From the NCBI GenBank assembly GCA_027625915.1, contig JANTQA010000023.1, positions 14,880,001 to 14,944,000 on the forward strand: a stretch of DNA of 64,000 bases, given 5' to 3'. This document shows positions 1-13,400 of the stretch, in pieces (positions within the stretch are counted from its first letter, which is position 1; the number at the start of each line of letters is the position of its first letter). A program made the position numbers and the translations under genes. The notes beneath the pieces were generated by a model. The model saw only the letters and a program-made list of their open reading frames with translations, had not been told where the DNA came from and ran no database searches. This DNA is from Anaeramoeba flamelloides (taxonomy: Eukaryota > Metamonada > Anaeramoebidae).

Positions 1-1485
1 TAGATGGTGAATTTTCTTCAGATCAACCAACTGAGAGTGATTTATATGCACGATATTGTGTCACATGTGGTACACACGAAGGAGACAATCGAAAAACAGC
101 AATATTTGAATACAGAAGTGAAGATGAATCTGTATTCACAGCTTGGTTTTATGTTACTAATATAGAAGAATTGCAAATAGGTATAGGGGAAAATGCTAAA
201 GTTTATGAGGTATATTTCTTTGTTGTTTAGTTTTATATTTTTGTAAGAAAACACTTGATTGAATAAATAATTTAAATTCAGGAATCATCGAATTTATCAA
301 ATAAAGAAATAATTCACCCATTTTGAAATATATAGAGGAAGAAAACCCATTAGATATTTGTCTAATTTTAAGGAATATTGTAATGGAAAGTTTTTTTGTT
401 AAACCTGCTTATTAAGAAATATAAAAATTTTGGAACTTAGGATCAGAATCTACATTTGTACTGAAAAAAAAAAAAAGAAAAAAAAACTAGTTATTTGTCT
501 GAAATTTTTTATTTAAATTAAAAAACAAAAAGAAAAAGAAAATAGAAACAACAAGAAAGAATTATATTTAGTCAAAATTGAGATACAAAATGGACAAAAA
601 AATAAGGGATAAAAAACCTTAAATATCCATTTTATAAAACTATCGATAACCAAAAAATCAAAAAAAATAAAAAAAATAAAAATAAAAGAAGAAGAAAGAA
701 TCTTAATTTATCAAGCATTTTCGCTTCCCTCGAAAATTTTCAATTTATTAACCATTTCATAATTGATGAAATTTTATAATTTTGTAAAATATTCTCAATT
801 ATTTATAGTATTTAGGTTCTCTTTTTTCCAAAAAAAAAAAAAAATAAAAAATCTTAAAAAGTAATCTTAATTACCACCTTAAAGTTCAAATAAATACAAA
901 CTTGGCACTCTATTAAACTTGTCTAAAAAATAAGAACTTCCAGAGAAAATTAAATTAAATTAAATTATTTCACTTAATTTGTTTCCTCTATTCAACTATG
1001 CATTAAAAAAATTATTATGGAAAATTTAATAGTTTTTTCAAAATTTTAGTTTTTTTGAAATTTTTTGATTAATAATTATAATTGCAAAAAAAATTAAATT
1101 TATTTTTATAAATTTTTTATTTTTTTAAATTATCTTTTTTTATTTTATTTTAGATTGATGATGTAAATGGCATCTTAAAGTAATTTTTTTTTCTTTTTTA
1201 ATAATAATTTTTGATGGAAATCATTATTAATCAAAAAATGATCTTCAAAAAAACTGAATTATATTTGTATATTAAAATATTTTTTTTATAATATTCTTTA
1301 ATTGTTTTTTTAGTTATAACCCAGATTTAATTGCACTTGAAGAACCAGAATTCCCAACCAACTACTGTAAAGATGTAGAAGATGACACGGGTTCAACCAC
1401 AAATGATGGAAACAAGGTTTCTGAATTTATAAAATCTATTACCTTTTCAATGCTAATAATTCAACTTATTTTGAATTTAATTTAA
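1..1485 (+). CDS. 3' part of a secreted, probably GPI-anchored protein (5' end outside window)
   Basis: Three exons read in one frame: 1-209 (codons start at base 3), 1154-1179 and 1314-1485 (TAA). The junctions are GAG|GTATAT to TTTTAG|ATT (phase 0) and TTAAA|GTAATT to TTTTAG|TTAT (phase 2). Exon 1 encodes an extracellular-looking segment with a CVTC pair and mixed charged/aromatic residues (start YARYCVTCGTHEGD). The end is Thr/Ser/Gly-rich (DDTGSTTNDGNK) followed by a hydrophobic C-terminal tail ending SMLIIQLILNLI, the layout of a GPI-attachment signal or a tail anchor. I do not recognise the family. The 944-base gap between exons 1 and 2 may hide another exon: two open stretches at 282-326 and 305-416 were seen but do not splice cleanly. 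The tail assumes GTTTCT at 1417 is not used as a splice donor. Confidence 0.6.
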
Positions 1486-2541
1486 GATTGTTATATTGAA
1501 AAAATATTTAAAAACAACTTTTAGTCTATACCTAATATAATTATAATTAATTATTTGGATTAAGAATTATATTAATAACCAATAAATGAATTCAAGGAAA
1601 ACAGAATGGCATGTTTTTTTTTTCATAAACTGAATGTTTTAAAATTATTGTACGTTAATATTTGGATCAAAAAAATCATTTTTTTTCAATTAAAATCCAG
1701 AACTTAATAAAAATTATTCCATTCAAATATTTTTTTTTCAAATTTATTTTTTTTTAATACCCACTTTTTTTATTGTATTCAAACATTAATTTTATTAAAT
1801 ATCTCTTTGATTTTGTAATGAAATTTTTTTATTTAAACAACAAAAATTAAGTTTGTTTTATTAATTTTATGGTGGTTTTTCATTTGTAATTTGATTTCTT
1901 GTTGTTATCCAAAAAAAAAAAAAAAAAACTTTCGAGAGAAAAAATTCTATCCAATCAAAAATTGGAAATTTTCTATTAATATACTAGATAGGAAATAGCT
2001 TTTTATATATATTTTATACAACGGAAATTATTAATATTAGTAATATTCAATTCATGAATTCAATTGTAAATAAATAAAAAAAAAAAAAAAATGAGTTATA
2101 AAACCATTATTCAAGTATAAATAAAACAATTTGAGATTTTTATTAACAGAAAAAGAAATCTTTTTTATTCTTATCATATGTTCCAACGTTTTTATTGAAA
2201 TTGAAAGTGCCAAGTTTTATCAAAAAAACTGTTTAATTATTTTGTTGTTTTTTTGGTAAAATTTTAATCAAAATATTTTCAAGAATCCGATCAATAGGCT
2301 CTAATTCAATTAGTGATATTATTCTTCTTAATTTAACATTCCTAATTTTATGAATAAAAATACTTTCAACAAAAAATATTATTTAAAATAAAAAATGGAT
2401 TCTACACTTTTTGGAAAAACCTTTGTCACACCTTTGCTAAATTGATCATTTGATAAAATTAACATACTTTTTTGTTATATAAAAATAAGATAATATCACC
2501 CTTAATATTTATATCTTAATTTTATTGATTTATAAAATAGA
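1486..2541. other. Intergenic A/T-rich stretch, no gene seen
   Basis: Poly-A/T runs and short ORF noise only. No exon-like block and no recognised repeat. Confidence 0.6.
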
Positions 2542-3081
2542 TAAACCCCAATTCAAAATTTTTAACACACCAAAATTCAATATATGAAAAAAAAACTTAT
2601 TTTATTAATTCAAGAAGAAATACCAAATTAGAACCATTCACTAATTGAAATACTAACACTTGTTTATAAATTATAATATTCACAAAACAAAAAATAAATA
2701 ATTATCAATATAAATAAATTAAGGTTTTGTTAAAATTTTTGGAGAGAGCAAAACAAAAAAATACATTAGTAAATTTGTTGAAATTCTATTAGGAATATTG
2801 ATTGATCAAATGGTTAGATACTACCAACTTCTTTTTATTTGAGTTCTTCTATTTGGAACAACACCACTTTAACATAATATCAATTATTGAAAAATTTTTT
2901 TGATCGAACGAAATAAGTTATGTAATTCAAAAAAATGAAATGAAAACACATAAACTAAAAGATGAAAAAATGATTTTTATATTTTGTAAAAATAAAAAGT
3001 TATATCCAATTTGAATGAAATTGTATTATTGTGATTCTTTGTACTGTTTTAACCATGTGTAAAATTTTGAATTTTAGTTTA
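2542..3081 (+). repeat. Family A MITE, full-length copy A1
   Basis: About 540 bases, opening with TAAACCCCAATTCAAAATTT and closing with TTTTGAATTTTAGTTTA. The ends are imperfect inverted repeats of each other. Near-identical copies lie at 21558-22103 and, inverted, 24817-25341; partial copies lie at 13065, 15010, 46466 and 48195. There is no coding capacity, and an ORF on the minus strand inside it is noise. The short terminal inverted repeats and uniform length suggest a non-autonomous DNA transposon. Confidence 0.75.
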
Positions 3082-4677
3082 ATAAACACAATAATAATTT
3101 TGAAAATAGTAATAAACACTATATAAGCTATTTCCAAAAAAATGGGGTAGTTTTTTTTTAAAATATATTTATTAAAGACAATCTTCAAAAAAGTATTTAA
3201 ATGTACAGAATCATTAAATACCATTTATTGATTCTTGATAATAATTTAATTTGTTTCTTAGTAAGGTATTGCATAAATAAAAGATATTAAATTTTCTGAT
3301 CTCGATTTTATCTTATATTTTTCCAAGGGGTAAAAATTGGTGTTTATTTTTTTCTTTTTGATCCAAAAAATCGTTTTCATAATTGTTTAATCTCAACAAA
3401 ATTTCAAATAGAATTGAAAACTTATAACTGTATTTGATAGTTTAAAAAATCATTTGTACCTTTTAACATATGTTAAGTTTTTTATTGAAATTGGTCTAAC
3501 ATTGTTTTTACTAAAAAAAGTGTAATTTTTTTTTTTAATTTTTGGAAAATATTTTAACATACATATTTTGAAATAAACACCTGTGTCATTGATTCAATCA
3601 GTATTAATATTAAACTTAATTTGGTATTGCCAATTAATGAATACATCACAAACAAAGATTATTTTTTTATGAAATGTAAAAAAAAATGTTCCCATCTTCT
3701 TCGGATTTACCTTATTCATTATTAACGATAAAATTTCCAGAATTTTAAAGAATAGATTTAAAAAACAAATTTACTTTATATTTTTATTGGGTTTTTTTAA
3801 AAAATTAATCTAACTTCACACAATCCATAGTTCAGAATCACAAATTTAGGGTATTGTTGGAAGAAATTTGCTGTTACTATTTTTATCTTGAGTTAATATT
3901 TAGTAATCTTATTGAGAAAGTTATAAAATCTAATTATTAGACAATTGTTATTTTTTTATCATATTCAATGAATATTTAAACCAGATAGCCTATAAAAATT
4001 ACAGTCATTTCACTTTTAAGAAACAAACTTTGGATGAAACTTAATACATATAAAGATCTCAATTTAAAGAATATTAGCTTAATTTTTTAAACATATTTTT
4101 TAACTCTAAATAGATTTTTTAGCCTAACTAAGTTTTTTTTTATGTATCAATTTCCATTGAATGTTTACCTCTTAATAGCAGAACTAACTGTTAACATGTA
4201 TTCTTATGTTTCTGATAAAAATAAATTAAAATCAAATTTTTTTAACTCATGTAAAATTCATACCTTTTTAAGAAATTATTGAAGATATCAATCATTTTTT
4301 TTTTGATTACTGCCCACCAGACAAAAAAATTGAAAATTATAGATTAAAGAATTAATACAAATAAACAAAAATAATAAACAACTAAAGAATAATTCTTTGA
4401 TATTATTTGTAATTAAGAATCATTATTTATCTTGTCAATGTTTAATAATAAAAAAAGTATGATTCTTTATTGAAATTTCTTAACAAAAAAATGTGAAATC
4501 AGCAAAGTGCTGTAGAGTACCTTAATTTTTTTTTAATACAACAAAATAGAGAAAAAATTTTAATTTTACTCAATTCTTCTAAATAGAAAAAAAACTTACA
4601 ACCATATAATGGAATGAATTTCCTTTCTTCAAAGTTAAAAACCTAGAAAAAATTAATTTATAATTTTATTATTAAGA
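3082..4677. other. Intergenic A/T-rich stretch
   Basis: No gene seen. It contains one half-copy of foldback family D near 3998-4080; the rest is simple A/T-rich sequence. Confidence 0.5.
3998..4080 (+). repeat. Family D, half-copy
   Basis: It begins TACAGTCATTTCACTTTTAA and continues as the left arm of the complete D copies at 4748 and 23820. The right arm is missing. Confidence 0.6.
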
Positions 4678-5014
4678 TATATTTTATTTCATTTTTGTGT
4701 TCAAGTGAGTATAAACTTTTAAAAAAAAGTTTTAAATAAATATAATACAGTCAGTTTTACCTTTAAGGTACAAACTTTCAAAGATATTTAAAGGTACAAT
4801 AAAAATCTCAAATTAAAGAACACAAAATTTTAGTTTCTAGGAAAATAATTTGTAGAAAAAAAATTCCAAATTTTGTTCTTTAATTTGAGATTGTTTTGTA
4901 ACTTAAAATTACGTTCAAAGTTTGTGCCTTAAAGGTAAAACTAAATTTATTATATTTATCTAAAAGTTTTTTTTTAAAATTTATACTCAACTTGAACAAA
5001 AAAATGAAATATTT
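4678..5014. repeat. Large palindrome built around a family D foldback element
   Basis: A 337-base inverted repeat with arms of about 165 bases. The inner part (about 4748-4950) is a family D foldback: CAGTCAGTTTTACCTTTAAG on the left, with its complement ending near 4950. The symmetry continues outward through GTTCAAGTGAGTATAAACTT on the left and AAATTTATACTCAACTTGAA on the right, so the flanks are also palindromic. A single strand would fold into one long hairpin. Confidence 0.8.
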
Positions 5015-6870
5015 TTATTTATAAAAAATCAAAAGAATTATCTAGAAAATATATGAGATATTTTTTGTAAGATAAAAAAAAACCTAATTTCTTTTTTTAT
5101 TTTTCAATTAAAATTTTTAAATAAAAATTAAATAAGAAAAATAATAAATGAAAATTAAGTGAAGAAAACTTGGGAAATTACTCTTGAAATAATATTACAC
5201 AAAGAAAATGATTTTTTTTTATAAAATATTTAATTCAATAGAAGAAAAAACGAAAGAGGATTTACTAATGAAACCGGGAATTATCTTTCCAAAAGTTGAA
5301 CTGAGTAAAATAAAATAATGATAAATATTAATTTTTTATCTGAGATCTCTAAATTTGTTGGAACATATAAGATTTATATAGAAAATTATATTTATATAAT
5401 TACAAAATATAATATCAAAAAAATTGAAATATACAAAATGAATGATTTAGTCTTATAAATCTTAAAAAATAATCTCCATAAAAAAAAGGAAATAAATTTT
5501 TTAAAATTACCTTTAATTTTTTTTATTTTTTCAATTAATACTATCTTCTCGAAAAGTTTAATTGGTTGGTAGTTATTAGTAAAATTAAAGTTTTTTTTTA
5601 AATTTTTTAGCTAATTTAGAAGTTCAGGGATTTGTATACACCATGGAGAAGTCTAAAATTTAAGTATTTTGTGATTGGGAGTAAATCAAATTAGTTCTCC
5701 CTATTCAAATGTTTCGGAAATATTGATCAGTAAAACTATACTATTTGTTGATCTAACCAATTAAAAACGATCATTTGTATTAGTAAAAAACCCAACAATT
5801 ATAAATAATTCTCTGAAAGGGAGACTAATTTAAAATATGAGTCATCAATATTCATACTCTAAAGTTGAAAAATCTATTTCTTAAATTTACCTTGAAAGAT
5901 TGATTCGTAGCTTAAATTTCAAATGTTTAAAAAAATTAAATTATGAACTATTATTGTTTTTACTAATAGTTTTTAAAAATATTGGAAATATTAGATATTC
6001 TAACTAACTTTATAAAATGGAAACAAAACTAACGAATCAGCCTTTGGTTTTTTTGTGTTAATAATTACGGTATTCACCTTGAAAATAAAAAATTTTGAAA
6101 AACTAGTTACTTTTGGGGAGTTCCAAAATATAATTTTCTATCGGGAAATTATTTTTTTAAGTTTCTCTTTTTAAATTTAGAGTAGGAATTAAAAAAAAAA
6201 AATTTCCAATGTGGATAATTTTTAATTGTGATCTTTAATCAAAAATCGAATAATTAATTGTGTGATAATATTTTGAATGAAATTTATTAGTACCTTATGA
6301 GACATGAATCACTAATACCATTTACACCCAATAACAAAATACTTTAATTACAGACGAATATAGAATAAAGCTAATCCACTCAGAGAACTTAATTTTTAAT
6401 AAGCTATCACTGTTTCAATTTATGTCTTGTTAAGGTGTTACTCCCCACTTAAAAGAGATCAAATTTCGACTGATCATCTTTTTTCGATTCTTTAATATTT
6501 CTTTCATTTTGGTTTATTAACTCTTACAACATATACCGAATAAATATAAAAAAAAAGGATCAAACTAATAAATTGAGATCACCAATTAATATCTTGTTCT
6601 GTAAAAACTCTATTTATCTTTTTGAAAAAAAGTAAAAGAGAAAAAAATGGAAAATACCTTCAAAATTTGTTTTTAATTTTTACAAAGGCCAGGTTAATGT
6701 ACAAAAAAATAAATAAAGATAAATGTCTTATTTAAGAGATTAGGTTTGTGTTTATGAACAAAAATTACTCTTGGTTGCTCTCTAAATCTATTTTTAAAAG
6801 CTTCTTTTTGTCTTTTGTTTTTAAAATATAAAAAAAACTAATTTTATTTTTATCAATTTTCTACAGTTTA
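5015..6870. other. Upstream region of the calcineurin gene, nothing recognised
   Basis: A/T-rich, with no exon-like block or repeat recognised. An acceptor-like TTTCTACAG ends three bases upstream of the TAATG at the calcineurin start, so a 5'-UTR intron is possible. Confidence 0.45.
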
Positions 6871-9800
6871 ATGAGTAGGGCTAAATCTTTTCAAAATCAA
6901 AGTAAGGGCTCAGAAATTGAAAGTGATGTTTCAAATAGTAAAAAAACATCTACTCAAACAAGCTCAGACTCAACTTTAAGTTCAAGCACAAGTTTAAGTT
7001 CAAGTTTAACTACAAGTATAAGTGTAAGTGAAAGTGAAAGTTCAAGCGAAAATGCAGGCGAAAATAAAAGCAATGGATCTGACTCCAATTCAAATCAGGA
7101 TCAAAACACGTCAAGCGAATCCGAAATCTCAAGTGACTACGAAAGAGGTAAGGTGAATTGTGGTGATGATCGACAAATCAAGAAAGCAAGAGAACTGGTT
7201 AGAGAAAGGCTTTCAAGTGAGATTTTATTTCCAAACCAAGGAAACAAACCCAATTCGGAAGCAGTTTTTAAGCATTTCAAAAGAGAAGGAAAGCTTTTCA
7301 AAGAGGATATTTTGAAAATTTGCAAACAGGCCCAAAAGACACTTAGAAAAGAACCCAATTTACTTCGGATCAGTTCCCCTGTTTTGATTATTGGGGATTT
7401 ACATGGTCAATTTTTTGATCTTGTTTCGATTATTGAAGCTGTTCCTTCCTGTAAACAAAATAAATACCATTTTCTATTTCTTGGAGACTACATCGATCGT
7501 GGTAATTATGGAGTTGAAATTCTTTTGTACCTTTTTTCTCTCAAAATTAGTCATCCAAAAGCTTGTTTTTTATTAAGAGGTAAGAGACTCGTTCAGAATT
7601 TTTTGTTTTTTCTCTCTTTTGTGTTTTTAATAAGTTCTTTTTTTTTTCTATGTTAGCTTTTGTTTTCTCAACAAAGGAATTTTCTGATTAAAATTGAACT
7701 TCACATCATTAAAAATAATCTACCACAAGTTTGGTTGGTTCACTTTCTTGAAAGAAATCATTTCTCAGTCCTTGAAAAATGTTTGGTTTTGTCAAAAATC
7801 TAGAACGAACAATAAAATATTTTCTTTTACAAAGTACAACACTACAAGTGAGGAAAACCTTAATTGGTTCACTTTCGAAATTTAACAAAATACAAAATAC
7901 TGCCAAACAGTAATTTTTAAGGGATGAGTAAATCTTACATATTTTTTTTCCCAATGGTTAATAAAGTAAGTATTTAGACAAAGATCCAATTACTTCGTAA
8001 AGCAACCTCAGTTATCAACTTTAGAGAGATGAGTTTTCATTTTTAATAGATCATTTTATCCAATTATATTTTCAGTCAGAATATTTGATCCCTTTTGGTT
8101 TGGTATTTTGATTCAAAAAGAAAATAAAAAAAAAAATTTGCCAAACATTTTTATTTTTGAAGAAATCGCGCCTTTATCAATTTCTAATAGTTTGAATGAA
8201 CAACTAAAATTCAAAATTTGTTCTTATTTTAAAAATAAACGATTTTCCAGTCAAAGGGGCCCAGTTTTACTCGAGTGAATTGCATATGTTTAAAGGGTTT
8301 GAATCGATATTAGAAGAAAAAATTTTAATTTGGGAAATTTCATTTTTCACATTTTTTGATTTTTTTCAATTTTTTTTTGATAGTAATTCATTAGGAAATT
8401 TTTTTTTTATTTCAAGATCGATATAGCCACTTGGTAAAAATATGTTATTCAAATGTTATTGAAAGTGTAAAAATGATTGTAGAAAAATCATATTGATTTT
8501 TATTATAATTTTCTTTGGAACTTCAATTGAAGATCAAAATGAACATTGTTGTATTTTTTGATGTGGAGTCACCAAGAATTTGAGTTTTGAAATTTTTAAG
8601 AAATTTTATTGATTTATTAGTTTTACTTTAGATGTATATCAACTATTCTTTGATGTGTATTATTCAACTTATTTCTTCTTTGTTCTTCAAAGGTCAATGA
8701 TAAAAAATAATTGATATTTGAAAATTATTTTGGATACACATTTGACAGAAACAAAGTTTACAAGAAAAAATAAAACAAAAAATTTTAATTCTTGAAAATC
8801 AGAAAAAATTGATCTTTTATTTTATTCTCTAATAATTTATTAAATTTCTTGAAAATTAAGAGATTAATTCATTTTTTTTAAAAAAATTATTCAAAGTATA
8901 AATAATGAACTTTTTTTTTTTACAAAAAAATTATTTGGTACATATTATTTTATAATTATTAATTAGAATTATTAATTTGAATTAATTTTATTTTTTCGAA
9001 AATATTTAAAAAGTTGAGATATTTTATCAAACCTATTGATACTTTTAACCCTTGGGATTATTACTAACCCCATTTAAAGAATTAAGATTGGTATTTTAAT
9101 TATTAATGTAGAATAATCAAATTAAAAAGTATTTCTTTTTGTTTTATATTGAATTTTACCTGTTTTTAAAAAATTTTTATCGGAACATTTTTAATTTAAT
9201 GAGTTGATAATGATTTTTCCTATATTTCTTTTTTTTTTAAACAAAATGAAAAAATTGTTTAATTCTGAATGTTTGATTTGAATACACAAATTATATTTTT
9301 TATAAGTTTAAAAGAATTATTTGATTATTATTCATAGGTGCAAATTTACTTTAATCACAAAAACAGAAACTAAAAAATCCGAATATTTTTATAATTTTAG
9401 GAAGAAGAAAATGAATTTTTTAGAACTGATTTATCTCAAAACTTAGTAGGCTTTATTTTTAAAGTAAAACCCATTTCAAAAATTGTGACTCAACTGAAAT
9501 AATAAATTGAAGGAAAAAAATATATATTCTTTTGTATTCAAAAACAATTGATTATTCAATCTTAATATAAATTCATTTTAAAATTATTCTAAACAAATAA
9601 AAACCTAATATTTCAAAATCAAAAAAAAAATAAAACAAAAAACTAATAATAAGGAATCACAATTTTTGAAATGAGCATTACAAATTTTTTATTACTGAAA
9701 ATTCACTGACAAAAAGCTTAACAAAAAGATTTTTTACTAATACATATAAATTTTAAAATACATTACATAGTTTCAAATTTCTTAATGTTTATTTGTCTTT

Positions 9801-10450
9801 TCGAATATCTTTTTTTTTTTTTAACTTGATCTTATGCAAAAAAAAAAAAAGAAAAAGAAAAAATAGAAAAAGAAAAGTTTGAAATTAAAAAAAATGTAAA
9901 ACTAAAAGAAAAAGCAAAACAAAAATTTGCAAAATTAGAAAAAATGATTTTGATCCAAAAAATTAAAAATATTTTTTGTCTAGAATACTGAAACAAAACC
10001 TCAAAACAACTTCCAATAACATGATAAATGTGAGTCAACATTTTTAAAAATTAGTTTGTATTTTTTTACACTTCTTACACTGGCAATAAGATATTGATCT
10101 TCCTCACTCAAAGAAAATAATTTTTTTTTGAATAATAAGAAAATATATTGAGTTTTGAACTTTTTTGAAAATGTTAAAAATAAATCGAACTTTTAAATAT
10201 AATAATTCATTTCGGAAAATAACATTAAAAGTAAGTTTGGTTTTTAAGTAATCAGATTTTTACTTTATTTTTCAATTTGAAGATGCAGTAACATTTTTAG
10301 AGTTGAATTTTAAATTTACTAAAAGAATTTTTTTTTTATAGTTACTATCCCCCAATGAAAGTGCAAATTTGCATGTAAATAGAAAAATAAAATTTTTCTT
10401 CCAATTTCAAATAGGAAAATGACTTAATTTGGAAAAGATTGAATTGAAAA

Positions 10451-10481
<31 letters not shown>

Positions 10482-13400
10482 GATATTAAATTTTATTATT
10501 GACAAATATTAAATTGAAACATAATGAATTTTAATTGAAAATTTTATGTTCATTTCTTTTTTTGGTTATAAAACAAATAAATAAAATAAAATAAATGATT
10601 ATAACCATTGAACTGGCTTCACTTTTTTTCCTTCCAAATCCGAATATGAATTTTCATCAAAAATATTAATTAGAAATATTCAAATATACACCCTAATTCA
10701 ACAATTCTAAAATATAAGGTATTGTTTTTGAAATATCTTGGGTGATAGTTCGTCCGGAATCCCTGGAAAAATGCTGAAAATACTCAAAAATGAAAAATAT
10801 TCGAATCTTTTCAAACATATCCAAAATCACAAAAAATGATGTCAAATGATGTATATACTCACACTTTTTTCAATTTAATTTTATCATGGAAGGAAAAAAA
10901 CTCCTAAATGTACCAAAATCTTTGAAAAATTTTTTTCAACACTCTAATCCTCATGGTGATTGTTTTTTTATAAATATATATGTTTTGAAACGATTAAATT
11001 ATAATAAATTGAATAAAAATAATAATCCTCTGTACCTGATCTGAAATTTTGTTTGAAAAAATGAATATTTTTCGAAAGAATTCTGGATTAAATTTTCGAA
11101 AAAAAGGCAAAAAAAAAATTATATAAACTAAATAATTTTTTGAAATAAAATTCCTCAGAAGTAGATTGTTAGATTAGATTGTAATAATTCAAAAATGGGT
11201 TTTATTTTTTAATTTAAAAAGTGTATTTTGTCAACTTGATTTTCACTTTTTTTTGTTATTTTTTCTTTAAAAAAAAAAAAAAGAAAATCGATAAAATACG
11301 AGATTATTTTCATTTATTTTTCAAAATAATAGATTTTTTTTGTGTTCTTGAAAATAAAATTAAAACTTTACCTAGAATATCAATAATTAATAATATTAAA
11401 GAATACAAACAAAAACAAACACCATCAAAAGTTTATTTTTAATGGTTTTTAGACTTTTTTTAAAAAATTCGAATATTTTCCATTTTCGAGTATTATCGGA
11501 ATTTTTACAATTTCCTGTTCAGCAGTATTTTTTTTCTTAAACGCTGAAAAAATAAAAATTAACAATTAAATATTTGTTCCTTAGAAAGAAAAAATAAAAA
11601 ATATTTATTTTTTTGTATTTGGGAGTTTGTCATCTCTCATTTTAGCAATTTAATATAATTGGTACCAATTTTTATTTTTATTAATTATCTAGTAAAAAGA
11701 TTGTTTTTTTTTTTTTTAATTTCCCATTTTAATGTTATTAAACTCTGCCAAATATCTGTTATTATTTCCCTGGATTAATGGCTTGAAAACTTTGATTTTT
11801 GATCAAATGAAAAATTTATACCCACCTCTTTTAAGTTTTAAAATACTTTTTATTCTATTTTTTCTTTTCAAAAAAATAGGAAATTTTACTTCCCTTAAAA
11901 TAAAATCAATATTTTTACATTTTTTTTTATTTTGAAGAGCGGGAATTAATTTCATCTTATAACCATTAAGTTTTCTTGAGAGTACTGTTCGATTCTAAAA
12001 CTGTAACGATTTTAAGAATTAACAGAAAACCACAAGAAATCACCGTTAGCTTTTTTACTTAAAGAAATTAAAAGAAAATTTCACAAATTTTCTTTTTATT
12101 TCGTAAATCAATAAAAACCCTATGCACAAACTCCACGACACTTGACTACACTTCCCTCATTTCTAAAATTTTAGTTAGAAATTCCAATAAAGAGCCATAT
12201 TTTTATTTATCATTAAAAAATGACAATATAAACATAGAATCTTTATTTTGAATAATATCATAGATACTATTCTTTATTTGTTTATTATTATTATTTGGTT
12301 TAAATTAATTTTATAATCCAAAAAATTTTGATCCTTTTTAAAGAATGTCCAGTCCCAAAAAATTTCAATATTAGAAAAAGTAACAAACTTTGACAATTTA
12401 TTCTTACACATTGGAAATTAATTGGAAAAGGAACAAACTTCATAGAAAGGAAATGAAGTTAATGTTTTTTTTGTAAATTTTGAGATATTTTTATATGAAT
12501 CTATACTAATTTTATTCTTTTCTTGTAATATATGTTTCATTTGCATATCTAAATTTCGAATTAAAAATCAATTCAACTATTTTTTTCCAAAATTAAAAAT
12601 AAATTCTCAAAATATTATAAAAGATTCTGAGAATTGATTATTGTTTTCTTTATAATTTAATTTATTTTTGAATCTTCTTTATTCAAGAATATTATCAAAA
12701 AAATTTCTATTTAATAAACTTTAATCTATTACATTTTCTTTTTCTCTTTTATAATTTTTGATTTTAAATAATAAAATTCAATATCGTTCCAATTTATCAA
12801 ATATAAAAGGGTAAGTTATTTTTTCCACTATTTTTATTTTTTCAATATTTCAAAAAATTTTTTCTTCCTATTGAAATTATTTTGCATATTTACCTTCATT
12901 TCCTAATCAATAATCTCAATTAATTTTTTTTTTTTTTTTTCTTTAAAAGTTTTCTTAATCTTGAGATTACTTTCAGAAGATACCAACTAAAAATAATAAA
13001 TTAAAATTTACAGATAATTTATATATGATCGAAAATTATTTAATTACAACAAAAAAAACAATACATAAACTTCAAATTTTTAACATACCAAAATTCAATT
13101 TTTGAATAAAAAAATCCAATTAAATAAATTATATGGTAAATACAAATTAGAACTACTAATTAACTGGAATGTTATCAATGATTTATCATTAGCAATACCA
13201 AAAAAAAAAAAAATAATAATAATTAGAAATCAAAATCAAGACAATTTCTACTAAAAAATTTAGAGTCAGAACAACAAAAAAAGCCTTGGTAAATTTGTTA
13301 AACTTCATGAAAAAATATTGTTCAATCAAAAGTTTAGATATTATCAACTAATTATATTTGAGTTTATCTATTTAAAGAAACCCAACTTTGACCTTAATAT

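Noticed and set aside
282-416. Extra exon of the left-edge gene
   Set aside because: Every frame reaches a stop before a usable GT donor, or lacks a matching phase.
9832-10041. 69-codon minus-strand ORF, Phe/Ser-rich
   Set aside because: Lies within repeat B1 and is caused by its AAAGAAAAAG tract.
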